Positions 17,787-26,107 of a DNA stretch of 64,000 nt are shown here, piece by piece (position 1 is the first letter of the stretch; every line of letters begins with the position of its first letter). Made by a program: the position numbers and the translations under genes. Origin of the DNA: Methylobacterium sp. Leaf125 (lineage in GTDB: Bacteria > Pseudomonadota > Alphaproteobacteria > Rhizobiales > Beijerinckiaceae). The stretch lies in assembly GCF_001423085.1 (NCBI RefSeq), contig NZ_LMNU01000049.1:1-64000 (forward strand), read 5' to 3'. The notes beneath the pieces are model-generated. The model was given only the letters and a program-made list of their open reading frames with translations. It did no database searches and had not been told where the DNA came from.

Positions 17787-20447
17787 GTGTCTGCACGAAA
17801 TGAACTTTATGAGTGGTGTAAAACTTCCGATGGGGACACAGGAACCGCTACACCACCCGGTGATCGCCCATCCCTCAAGACGCGCCTCCGGGCTTCATCC
17901 AAATCCTTCGTCGCGCCACCCATTCACATAGCCTGCGGGGTCGATGCGGAATGGGTCACGCGGGTCGATGCCGTTACGGGCAAGCCTTACAACCAGATCC
18001 TCAGTTACCAGCTGGTGCTCGACTTTAACGGCCAGCGCGTTGAAATCATTCGCTATACAGCCGGCAAAACGCGGCGGTACAGGCTGACATTGGAGCGCCT
18101 GCTGGAGCTGGGTATTCGGAAGGCGATTAAGGATGGCGTGCTTCCGGACTGGCCCGATCGGATAACGGTGTTTTGCCACTTCCTGCGCGCTGACATTACT
18201 GCGTTCGATAACTTCTGGCCACGCAAGCGCGAGTTCGATGGCATCGGGCGAACATTCACCGCTGCCTCGGTGCGCTATAATCTCGACCTAGCGCCGGAAG
18301 ACGCTGAGCCTTCCAAGCGAAAGAGCGGTGAAGGCCGTCGAAAATCGATGAGCCTGTGGACTGGTGGTCGAGGGCGTGCTCCTCGACGCGTGTCCGTGCG
18401 CTTCGTTGACACCATGCTTCTCACACCAGGCCGGGGGAGCCTCGAAACGGCGGCTCAGCTGATCGGCACAACGAAGGTGCCGTTGCCAGCTGGGCACAAG
18501 ATCGAAAATATGGATCGGCTGCTCGCAGCCAATCGCGAGGCGTTCGAAGCCTACGCGCTTCAAGATGCCCGGATTGCGCTGGATTACGGTCAGGAGCTTC
18601 AGCGGCTCTCCGATGAAATCGGCCTCAAGCGACTGCCTTCCTCTCTCGCGGGTTTCGCTCTCGCCGTCGTCAGGCAGGAGATCGAACGCACCGGTATTTC
18701 GCTTCAAGAGGCATTCGGGTTCGAAACGTTCAAGCGCACCGTCTACAGTGAAGCTCGACGCAGCTATCGCACTGTAACTGAGCGGCAATCCGTGTTCTCG
18801 CGGCAGGTGTTCGATGAGATTGCAGCGTTAGGCTATCACGGCGGCCGGGGTGAAGCCTACGTTTTTGGACCCACCAAGGTAAGCACTTATTACGATCTCG
18901 ATCTCCCCAGTGCCTACACCAGCGTGATGTGCCTGCTGCGACCGCTGGACTATGCCAAAGCTCGTATGTCCCGGTACGCTGATGAATTCGCACCTGATGT
19001 GATGGGGGTGGCTCAGGTCAAGTTCGCGTTTCCCTCAGGCACTCGCTTTCCCTGCTTGCCAGTTCGAGACGATGACATCCTGCTGTTCCCGCTCGAAGGC
19101 ATCAGCGTATGCACATCGCCTGAGATCGCCGCGGCGCTGTCGATGGGTGCCGAAGTTGAAATCCTCATGGGTGTCATCATTCCCTGGGCATCTGACCTAC
19201 CAATTTTCGAGAGCTTCACCCGGCGCGTACAAACGCACCGACGAGAGGCCGGGAAGGGCTCGCTGCGCGCCCAGCTCTGGAAGGAGATCGGCAACAGCTT
19301 GTACGGGAAGACCGCGCAAGGCGTGCATCAGAAGCGGGTGTTCGATCCTCGGCGCGGCCGAACCGATGCCATGCCACCCTCGGCTATCACGTCGCCCTGG
19401 TTCGCGGCTTATGTGACTGGATTCGTTCGAGCCCTGTTAGGTGAAATACTCGCTGCTGTACCCGAGCACCGATCAGTCGTGAGCGCCACCACAGATGGTC
19501 TTTTGACTGACGCGTCGCTTTCCGAGCTGCAGTTGGACGGTCCCCTCTGCGGGATGTTCCGAGACGTTCGTGAGCACATGTTTGGTCCCGGCGAAGTCCT
19601 TGAAGAAAAGCATCGGGTGGCCCAGCCAGTGCAGATGCGGACCCGTGGGGTGTTCACGGGTGCTTTTCTGCCAGGCTACGCAGAGCCGGCGCTAGCCAAA
19701 GCTGGCGTGAAGCCTGATGTGCCGCGGGACCAGCACAACGACTACATGTTGCGCCTTTTTCTAAACCGTGAACCCGAACAGCAACATGCTCAGACTTCAT
19801 TGATCTCGCTTCAAGAGCAGTGGCTCACCGAGAGCGATCTCGTGGGGATTACGAAGAACCCTCGGTTGAATTTGGAGTATGATTTCAAACGGCGCCCCGT
19901 TCGAGCCGTGGAGCGTGCCGTACAGGGCAGGATGCACGTGGCTTTCGATAGCGTGCCCTGGCGCAACGTTGCGGAGGCAAGAGAAGCGATCTCACGTTTC
20001 AAAGGCTGGCGTCGCGGTCAGCTGAGGCTTCTCAAGGCGCTGCCCGATTTCCTGGCCTGGGAGGCCTACCACACCATGGCTGCGCCCGTACGCGCGGCAG
20101 GGGTGGGGTTGCGTGGCGATGGCCCCTTGGGACACCTCTATCGACAGTTCCTGCGGGCACTTGTTCGCGGTGAATGGGGGGTAAGCCTAATTGATCCCGA
20201 TACTGGCGACCGCAGCACCTATGGCGACATCGTGCACTGGCTCATCACGATTGGATTTCCGGATGCCTGCGTGGACGATCTCAAAAACGCCAAGCGAAGC
20301 TCGGCTAAACTGGCCGCTCAGACGATCTACCTGAATCATGATGTGGCTCAGCTTCTCAGGGCTATCGTTGAACAATATCCCGAATTCAATTTGAATCAGG
20401 CCATACACCCGGATCACCTGGCGGAAGCTCAGTCTCTGTTCCAGTGA
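17787..20447 (+). CDS. Family B DNA polymerase, piPolB-like
   Basis: An 886-aa polymerase starting at GTG behind GAGG. The N-terminal proofreading exonuclease has Asp53-x-Glu55 (ExoI), FCHFLRADIT with Asp136 (ExoII) and Tyr256-x3-Asp260 (ExoIII). The polymerase domain has motif A Asp372-LPSAY, motif B Lys499-x3-NSLYG and motif C SATTDG with Asp570. The first Asp of the usual DTD in motif C is replaced by Thr. About 120 residues between motifs A and B leave room for the TPR insertions of protein-primed and primer-independent PolBs. Size, retained exonuclease, location beside att and a tRNA-targeted integrase all fit pipolin polymerases, which start DNA without a primer. No terminal-protein gene is seen. 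A protein-primed or plasmid-type PolB remains the alternative. Confidence 0.85.
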   Translation: MSARNELYEWCKTSDGDTGTATPPGDRPSLKTRLRASSKSFVAPPIHIACGVDAEWVTRVDAVTGKPYNQILSYQLVLDFNGQRVEIIRYTAGKTRRYRLTLERLLELGIRKAIKDGVLPDWPDRITVFCHFLRADITAFDNFWPRKREFDGIGRTFTAASVRYNLDLAPEDAEPSKRKSGEGRRKSMSLWTGGRGRAPRRVSVRFVDTMLLTPGRGSLETAAQLIGTTKVPLPAGHKIENMDRLLAANREAFEAYALQDARIALDYGQELQRLSDEIGLKRLPSSLAGFALAVVRQEIERTGISLQEAFGFETFKRTVYSEARRSYRTVTERQSVFSRQVFDEIAALGYHGGRGEAYVFGPTKVSTYYDLDLPSAYTSVMCLLRPLDYAKARMSRYADEFAPDVMGVAQVKFAFPSGTRFPCLPVRDDDILLFPLEGISVCTSPEIAAALSMGAEVEILMGVIIPWASDLPIFESFTRRVQTHRREAGKGSLRAQLWKEIGNSLYGKTAQGVHQKRVFDPRRGRTDAMPPSAITSPWFAAYVTGFVRALLGEILAAVPEHRSVVSATTDGLLTDASLSELQLDGPLCGMFRDVREHMFGPGEVLEEKHRVAQPVQMRTRGVFTGAFLPGYAEPALAKAGVKPDVPRDQHNDYMLRLFLNREPEQQHAQTSLISLQEQWLTESDLVGITKNPRLNLEYDFKRRPVRAVERAVQGRMHVAFDSVPWRNVAEAREAISRFKGWRRGQLRLLKALPDFLAWEAYHTMAAPVRAAGVGLRGDGPLGHLYRQFLRALVRGEWGVSLIDPDTGDRSTYGDIVHWLITIGFPDACVDDLKNAKRSSAKLAAQTIYLNHDVAQLLRAIVEQYPEFNLNQAIHPDHLAEAQSLFQ

Positions 20448-20475
20448 TCAAGGTCTGACCTTTGGTCCCCCGAGG

Positions 20476-20686
20476 GGTCTGCAACGAGTGCAGGCCGTGT
20501 GAAAACGCCGCCGCTTATCGATACCGGAGAACGATATTCTGCGTTGATGATGTCCCAGCGTGCGGAACGCCGGTTCTGATGCATTCGAACGCTCGCTATG
20601 GTGCCGAAGGCAGCGCCACGGGGAAAAGCATTCTACCATCCTCGACCGTGCGGACGTTTTCACACGACCTCAGTGGGAAGCAGACC
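20476..20686. repeat. MITE-like element of about 211 bp
   Basis: The ends are inverted copies sharing GGTCTGC and, further in, GTGTGAAAACG. There is no gene inside. It lies in the 285-bp gap between the convergent polymerase and DUF3883 genes. No clear target duplication was seen, so it may be a decayed insertion-sequence remnant. Confidence 0.45.
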
Positions 20687-20732
20687 CTAATCCGTTACGC
20701 TGAAGCGGACCTTCCCGCTTATGGCTTAGGTT

Positions 20733-21749
20733 TCAGGTGATTGTTTCGTAGCGCGCCGAGAGCCTTGCCGCGACGATCTGTTCAATCTTGAGCTGCCGCC
20801 CATCGGCTGTTGCCCACACGAGATCTCCGCCCTTGCTGGCCTCCGCATTGTGCCTAAAGACGTGGCTGCGAGCTTCAGACGTCAGAGCCTCTGTGACCAC
20901 GTAGATGATATACTGCGCCCGGTGTTCTGTGCTCTTCATTTTCGTAAATTCGTTGGGCGTTAGTTCGACCACAAGGTCCCGTCCGCTCAGCCCCTTAACC
21001 TCAACCTTCAGCACTGCACCAGTCGGGGCCGTCACGTTCAAATCCCACCCGACCCCATCTTTTTCGACGGAGTCGACGACCTGGGACCCGCCTGCTCTTG
21101 AGCGATAGTAGGCGGTGGCATGCCGAACCGCAGCAAGCTCGATGCGCTTTCGCAACTCTGGATCAGTTTGGTGCTTAGCCCGCTTCGATCCGGCCTTCAG
21201 CTTCTCGGCGAACACACCATCCGCCTCTACATAGGCCGCTACCGCTGCGCGGAACTCGTCTTTTCCACCGTACCACACCGGGCTCTGTCCCAGGTTGCCC
21301 TCTTCCTTCGCAGTTGGAATTCTGAACAAACGTCGGTCGATAGGCAACAGAGTTGCTTTGTCCGCTGGAGCCTCGATTTGATAGCCTATATTAAAACTCT
21401 TACTGCGCTTTAATTCAATATGATTATTGTCCTTGAAGACAGAAGCGTCCTTGTACCAACCGACGATATACGTCTTCTTGTCACTCGGATTTCGAGCAAT
21501 CCAGACGACTGTGACCGGTTTTACGAATTCATCGGATGATGAGCCGCCCAGGTTCTTAAGGTTGATGCGAGCCGAGCGAGGGACGTAGCCATAGACTTTA
21601 CCCTGGATAAAAGCGAAGTTGAACACCTCGTGACCTATGTTGCCGTTCTTGAGGTAGCCGTGGCCACCGACTGGCGTATCGCTCGCCGATGGGCCAGCGT
21701 ATTCCTTCATCCATCCGATATTTACGAAGACCATCGGCTCTGCGGACAT
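20733..21749 (-). CDS. DUF3883-type PD-(D/E)xK nuclease
   Basis: A 338-aa protein. The N-terminal part (VFVNIGWMKEYAG to VPRSARINLKNLGG) is a putative recognition domain. The C-terminal part from about residue 200 carries ERAAVRHA-like helices, then VGWDLNV and VLKVEVKGL. The Asp and Glu-x-Lys of these last two form the active site of the DUF3883/restriction-endonuclease fold. Such proteins are common in restriction and other defence loci. It faces the polymerase gene and probably has its own promoter in 21750-22100. It has no methyltransferase partner next to it, so it may target modified DNA. Confidence 0.7.
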   Translation of the reverse strand: MSAEPMVFVNIGWMKEYAGPSASDTPVGGHGYLKNGNIGHEVFNFAFIQGKVYGYVPRSARINLKNLGGSSSDEFVKPVTVVWIARNPSDKKTYIVGWYKDASVFKDNNHIELKRSKSFNIGYQIEAPADKATLLPIDRRLFRIPTAKEEGNLGQSPVWYGGKDEFRAAVAAYVEADGVFAEKLKAGSKRAKHQTDPELRKRIELAAVRHATAYYRSRAGGSQVVDSVEKDGVGWDLNVTAPTGAVLKVEVKGLSGRDLVVELTPNEFTKMKSTEHRAQYIIYVVTEALTSEARSHVFRHNAEASKGGDLVWATADGRQLKIEQIVAARLSARYETIT

Positions 21750-22227
21750 GGTATTTTCCGGCGGCTGCTATTTCGAGCTAATCGGAAGAATATCGTTTGA
21801 CGGAGCGGATGGAAGTTTTATTCGTGACGATTTCGCAACATTCGTGCATCGCCGACTTGCAGGCCACTGACCGCCTCGAGAGTAGGCTCCCCCCTCCCCC
21901 ATCAAAGCAGCCGACATCAATGCTTCACCGTCCGGAAGAATACAGCCGCAAAACCATCCAGCTCGGTTGTAAAGCCCTCGCCGTGATGTGTTCGAAACCC
22001 GACATTCCGGGCATCAGCAATGGGTCGAACGCAGCCATTGCGATGAGTGGCTAGCGTGAGATTTTGACCGCTGGTGATCCGATCGATTGATCCGATGCAT
22101 ACGAATGACCCGCCAGGCGCAAGCCTGGCGGGTCATGTGTTTCCACCAACCCTGTTGGTGGATTTCACCTCGTAAATGATGAGATTGGCCATGGCTAAAT
22201 ACCTCAGGTCGAACTGAGGAGAACGTG
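21750..22227. other. Intergenic region before rep, with origin-like hairpins
   Basis: The left part is the divergent promoter region of the DUF3883 gene. The last 120 bases hold three perfect hairpins, annotated separately. Confidence 0.5.
22105..22219. other. Three perfect hairpins upstream of rep: candidate replication origin
   Basis: Stem 1 is 14 bp with a GCAA loop (22105-22136), stem 2 is 9 bp (22142-22162) and stem 3 is 6 bp (22202-22219). The last overlaps the GAGGAGA ribosome site of rep. Rolling-circle double-strand origins often lie in or upstream of rep and extrude hairpins for the nick. Stem 1 has no T-run after it in either direction, which argues against a simple terminator. 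Origin function is inferred. Confidence 0.5.
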
Positions 22228-23142
22228 ATGTCGAACGACAAGATGAGAGAATTTCGTACCGCGCTGATCCGGCTGTTTGAGCCTTGGGAACGACGTCAGA
22301 TACGATGGCTGAGTCCAGGCATGCAGGAGCAGCGTGCTCAGGTGTTGTTGGCTATCGGCATGATGCACCCACTGTACGATCGCATGGCTGCCTGCGGGGA
22401 GATGGACGAAAAACACAACAACATGCGTGTTTGCGGGGTGCCGCTGTGCCCGAGGTGTTTTTTGCGTCGTCGGGGCAAGGAAACAGGCCGAGCACTGGGC
22501 CAGGCGTTCGCGGATGTCCCGAACGAGCAGATGGCGTTCCTGACCCTGCTGCTGGAGCCCACGCTGGACCTGAGCACGGTGGATGCTGGCATCCAGGCGA
22601 CCAAGCGGCGCATTCGCAACCTTGTAGCGTATCAGCGCCGGCAGGACCCGCGTTGGAACCTAGTTCAGCTAACCGGGTGGTGGGAGATGGACCGTGACAA
22701 TTACGGGGATCTCACCGAGTTCGGCCGGAACAAGCGAATCGCCATGCAGGGGTTGGGATGGCCGCTGTTCGCGAAACGCCTTGAGAGCACGGTGTGGCGA
22801 CCGCATCTGCACGGGATCGTGGCGCTGGGAGATGTGACTGGGCAGGAGTTCGCTGACGCGCTGAGAGCCCGAGGACATGATGCGCCATATCAGGTGAGCT
22901 TGAAGCCGTTCGATCGTGATCAGAGCGTGGTGAGAAACATCAAAGGGGTGATCCGGTACGCGTTGAAGTTCCGCATTGAACGAGACTTCAAAGGCGCAAG
23001 TCAGGAAAATTGTGATGCCACAAGGGGTTTGGGATTTGTTCGTAGTTGGTGGAGCAAAGGGGACATACGTGAGTACGTGGAGTGGCTCATGTGCAAGAGA
23101 GGTGGGTTTGAGAGATTGAGGTTTGTGGTTCGTGTGTTGTAG
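22228..23142 (+). CDS. HUH-type rolling-circle replication initiator, copy A
   Basis: A 304-aa Rep homologous over its full length to 653-1567. It has His193 and His195 (PHLHGIV), Tyr244 with Lys247 (RYALK) and the CPRC cysteine cluster at the same positions. The ATG at 22228 follows GAGGAGA. Most residues that differ between the copies lie outside the catalytic core, showing selection for function. It occupies the centre of element A with origin-like hairpins upstream and a conserved 24-nt motif downstream. A rolling-circle initiator and a family B polymerase in one element is unusual. Confidence 0.82.
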   Translation: MSNDKMREFRTALIRLFEPWERRQIRWLSPGMQEQRAQVLLAIGMMHPLYDRMAACGEMDEKHNNMRVCGVPLCPRCFLRRRGKETGRALGQAFADVPNEQMAFLTLLLEPTLDLSTVDAGIQATKRRIRNLVAYQRRQDPRWNLVQLTGWWEMDRDNYGDLTEFGRNKRIAMQGLGWPLFAKRLESTVWRPHLHGIVALGDVTGQEFADALRARGHDAPYQVSLKPFDRDQSVVRNIKGVIRYALKFRIERDFKGASQENCDATRGLGFVRSWWSKGDIREYVEWLMCKRGGFERLRFVVRVL

Positions 23143-23152
23143 CAGTCAGTAC

Positions 23153-23176
23153 TTTTACATACATGATACTAACTGG
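23153..23176 (+). repeat. Conserved 24-nt motif just after rep, copy A
   Basis: It matches the copy at 613-636 at 22 of 24 positions when both are read along rep, and begins 10 nt after the rep stop. Related short repeats (ACATACATG, CATGTA) continue to about 23220. Confidence 0.6.
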
Positions 23177-23325
23177 TTGTCTCATGTATCCAAGGAGATA
23201 AAAGATTTATATACATGTAGATTGTGGATGACCTGGTCCGGCGCTCAGCATGTGTGGTGGGCTGTTTGGTATCAAATTCTTAGGAATCTGCCTGCATAGC
23301 CGTGATCTCAAAGGATTGGCGGCCA

Positions 23326-23661
23326 ATGGCAAACAAAATCGAGCTGTTGAATCGAGATGAAGCAACAAAATTAGCTGGGATTTTAAGTAGAAACCAGAGA
23401 ATTTTGACGATCTCAGGCGATCACTCCGGTGAAATAGAACAATGGCTTCAACAGCAGAGTTCTGGTTTCGATTCAATTATTGCTCAGAATAGAGATGGAA
23501 GTAAAATTCTATGCTTAATAGTTCCGGAGTTTTATGTTCCGCAGACTGATTGTGTCGCGTTCAATGCGAATTTTATGATTTTTAAGCAAGCATTATATAA
23601 TGTATTTGACGACTGGCAGGTTCCACAAGGCTTTAAGGCTGTATGGACAAGCCGTTTTTAG
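23326..23661 (+). CDS. Hypothetical protein, AT-rich gene
   Basis: A 111-aa soluble protein beginning MANKIELLNRDEATKLAG. It is clearly poorer in GC than its neighbours, which points to a different origin. The start follows AAAGGA, though at long spacing. No known domain. It lies between rep and the convergent secreted-protein gene, with about 260 bases of empty sequence after it. It could be an anti-defence or regulatory protein, but there is no evidence for a function. Confidence 0.55.
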   Translation: MANKIELLNRDEATKLAGILSRNQRILTISGDHSGEIEQWLQQQSSGFDSIIAQNRDGSKILCLIVPEFYVPQTDCVAFNANFMIFKQALYNVFDDWQVPQGFKAVWTSRF

Positions 23662-23921
23662 GAAACTATCTGGGATTACTGCCGGACCGTTATTGGCGCG
23701 ATGACCATTTGTCAAAATATACAGAGGCGGCATACTAATAGAATTTTCCTGTAACGCCTACTTCCGATCATGCTAGCGACGACGCCTAAAGCTGTGGGCG
23801 CCTCTTCGTACCCGTGGTGCTGTGTGGTTCAGTTGATATCGGCACCACCCTCCATTGCGATTTGCGGTAGGAAGCTCGTCCAGACGCTTGTCGCTCTACC
23901 GGCGCGCTGGGTACACGCAAA

Positions 23922-24395
23922 TCATCGCTGGCGATCCTGGGACTTCCCAGGCGCATTCCGGTGGCGATCCAGTGGAGAGGTGCGAAACGCTGGGGCTGAT
24001 GCCGGAATTGTGCCGCCTGCGAGGATCGCCCGCACCAGCTGCATGACGTCCGTTCCCGCTTTTTCTGCATAGTGCTGGCAGTCGCGCGGGCTTGCATCCT
24101 CACGGGATGCCAGTTTGGTAAAGCGCCAATCAGCGGCAGCGATCATCTGCTGCACGCGTTGTCGTGCCTCGATCACCACCGAAGGGTTGATGAAGCCGTG
24201 CCGGTGGTTGTCCGAGGAAGCCCACCACAGTAGGGATGACGCATCCCCCGCGGCTTCCATGAAGATCTGCCGTGCCGCGTAGCACTGACGCATGCTGGTG
24301 AGCTGCTGAGGCCACATCGGCGGGGCCGATAGGGTTGCCCATGCCGGGGTGACGAGCAGCAGGATCGCCGCTGTTCGCAGTAGTGTCCAGCGCAC
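23922..24395 (-). CDS. Exported protein of unknown function
   Basis: 157 residues starting at GTG, immediately after the stop of the upstream gene (TGA-GTG, no gap), so translation is probably coupled. The first 20 residues (RWTLLRTAAILLLVTPAWA) form a signal peptide or membrane anchor. Three cysteines are spread through the mature part. Its C-terminal 30 residues are Arg/Pro-rich and disordered. Position after the SVLK-type protein suggests they act together. No homologue is visible in element B because its sequence past position 78 is replaced by a transposase tail. Confidence 0.6.
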   Translation of the reverse strand: MRWTLLRTAAILLLVTPAWATLSAPPMWPQQLTSMRQCYAARQIFMEAAGDASSLLWWASSDNHRHGFINPSVVIEARQRVQQMIAAADWRFTKLASREDASPRDCQHYAEKAGTDVMQLVRAILAGGTIPASAPAFRTSPLDRHRNAPGKSQDRQR

Positions 24396-24860
24396 TCAAG
24401 CAGCTCGGGGTTTGCGACGCTCCGCCATCATTAGGCCGCGTGCCTCGGCAGCCGTGGCGATCTGGGCGTCTAGTTCTCCCGCGCGCACCGCTTCGATCAA
24501 CTGGTCGATCACTGACGGCAGTTTGTCCAACGTGCCTACCTCCACAGCCTGCTTGCCCTTGGCTAGTTCCATAGGCTTGCCGCCGACGTAGACCTGGAAA
24601 TGCACGGTACCCGCGCCATCCTGGAACCATCCCTTGCGGATGCGCCGGTTGGCTTCCATCCGCACGCGCTCACCCGCCTCGTTCTTACGGCTTACGATGT
24701 TCTTCGGTGGCGTATAGTGTTCGCCCGCTACCGTTGCAGTGGCATAGGCACGTTGATCGGTTAGGGCGCCCAGCAGCTTGTCGCGAGCTCGATGCAGCGG
24801 ATCGTTGGCCGCTGCGACTGGGGCGGCGTTGCTGAGCTTGAGGGACTTGAGCACTGACAT
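24396..24860 (-). CDS. Element backbone protein of unknown function (SVLK type), copy A
   Basis: A 154-aa homologue of the product of 78-497, with the same start (MSVLK-LKLSNAAP), the same central blocks and 15 extra C-terminal residues ending RKPRAA. The ATG at 24860 was chosen for its GGAGATG ribosome site and for agreement with the other copy; the frame is open further upstream. The leader sequence is also partly conserved between the copies. It is followed without a gap by the exported protein. Confidence 0.8.
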   Translation of the reverse strand: MSVLKSLKLSNAAPVAAANDPLHRARDKLLGALTDQRAYATATVAGEHYTPPKNIVSRKNEAGERVRMEANRRIRKGWFQDGAGTVHFQVYVGGKPMELAKGKQAVEVGTLDKLPSVIDQLIEAVRAGELDAQIATAAEARGLMMAERRKPRAA

Positions 24861-25302
24861 TTTGCATCTCCGTTGAGGCCCGTTGCGACTCCCATGCGAA
24901 GATGTTACTGCCGTGATCCTATAGTTCAACCTTGGATTGTTGGACGTTGGTTCCTCCGATCTCTCTTTATGATCGAGCGTTGCCAACCTTGGTGTCTCGT
25001 TCAATGCTTATAGTACTGCGACGTCGAGAAGCTGCTGAACTAAAAGCGCCTTGTCGCATTGGAACGGCGCAGGGTCGTTGAGCGAACTTCAGGAGGACTT
25101 CGCCGCGGTCTGCACCGCGAGTGCGCTGATTGCCTAGATGCCGTGAGCTGCCGGTTCACTTGGAACGTCAGCTCCGTGGCCGAAAACGCCATCAATCTTT
25201 CGCACGCAAAACGGACTCAAACTTGCTCCAAAAAGGGTTGTGCCTCAAATTTAGTCCTTTCGCTCTATGGCACGGTCAATCGTAGGTGCGTTTAGTCCCC
25301 AC

Positions 25303-26061
25303 TTAGAAGCGGACTGTCCCCAACTCTGTGATGCCGTCCGCCGAGTGCGCTATGATTAGGTCTAAGGTCGGCCAGCCCTCTGAAATGACACCGCCTAGGG
25401 CCCAATACAAAAGTGAGCCGCTCCAGAGGAGGCTGATCATAGGTCCGCCGCTCATTCCACCGATGTCGTAGCCGGGGTCGGGTATCCGGCCCAGCGCGAA
25501 AGGGTCGATGAGGGCGTCATGTTCGATCTGTGTTTTGATCTGTTCATTGGTCACGCTTATCGTTCTACCAGTTGCAAGGAACATTCCTGCCTGAAATGAG
25601 TCTGATCCCACTTTTGAACGTTCACGTCCTGGAAATCCGGCAAACAAAACGGGAGCATCTTCCCGTGGTGGAACTGGCGGCCAAAAAGTTAAGGGGACCT
25701 TTTGCAGTTTAGTCAGCTCCTCTTGAGATAAATCGAACGTGACGATGTCAGTTCTGTTTCCCAAACCTAAAAGACGATTTTCTGGCAAAAACTCGATACT
25801 CCCGACCTGGAATCTAGCTTTGTTGTGTTCGGATCGGAGCTTTAGGTAATCTTGGTAAACGTGCTTTGCGGTGACGAGCACAAGCTTTTTTGGAGTACGA
25901 AGTGCGAACGCACTGCCGCTTTTAAGTGGCAACCAACCGTCTTCGTTTGGTGCCGAAAAGCTGACGGACGTTGTGCAATTTCTTGCAACGAGAAGCAGCT
26001 CCTGACCAAAGCTGCCAGCTAGCAATTCTTTGATATTAGGCAGATCCAGGTGCGTACTCAT
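25303..26061 (-). CDS. Trypsin-like serine protease domain protein
   Basis: A 252-aa protein with a full trypsin-type triad: His67 in VTAKHVYQ, Asp105 in NRTDIVTFD and Ser204 in GMSGGPMI. There is no signal peptide or PDZ domain, so it probably acts in the cytoplasm. Solitary cytoplasmic trypsin-like proteases occur in defence loci, where they activate or remove partner proteins. It lies 46 bp downstream of the dGTPase gene in the same direction and was probably co-transcribed with it. A joint dGTPase-protease system is inferred from this spacing only. Confidence 0.75.
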   Translation of the reverse strand: MSTHLDLPNIKELLAGSFGQELLLVARNCTTSVSFSAPNEDGWLPLKSGSAFALRTPKKLVLVTAKHVYQDYLKLRSEHNKARFQVGSIEFLPENRLLGLGNRTDIVTFDLSQEELTKLQKVPLTFWPPVPPREDAPVLFAGFPGRERSKVGSDSFQAGMFLATGRTISVTNEQIKTQIEHDALIDPFALGRIPDPGYDIGGMSGGPMISLLWSGSLLYWALGGVISEGWPTLDLIIAHSADGITELGTVRF

Positions 26062-26107
26062 TTAAAAATCGGGCGAATTCATTTAGTTGCTTTACAAGCG
26101 CAGCATT

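Noticed and set aside
22105..22136. A simple terminator in front of rep
   Set aside because: The 14-bp stem is perfect but lacks a T-run in either direction, and two more hairpins follow. Origin or control function fits better, though termination is not excluded.
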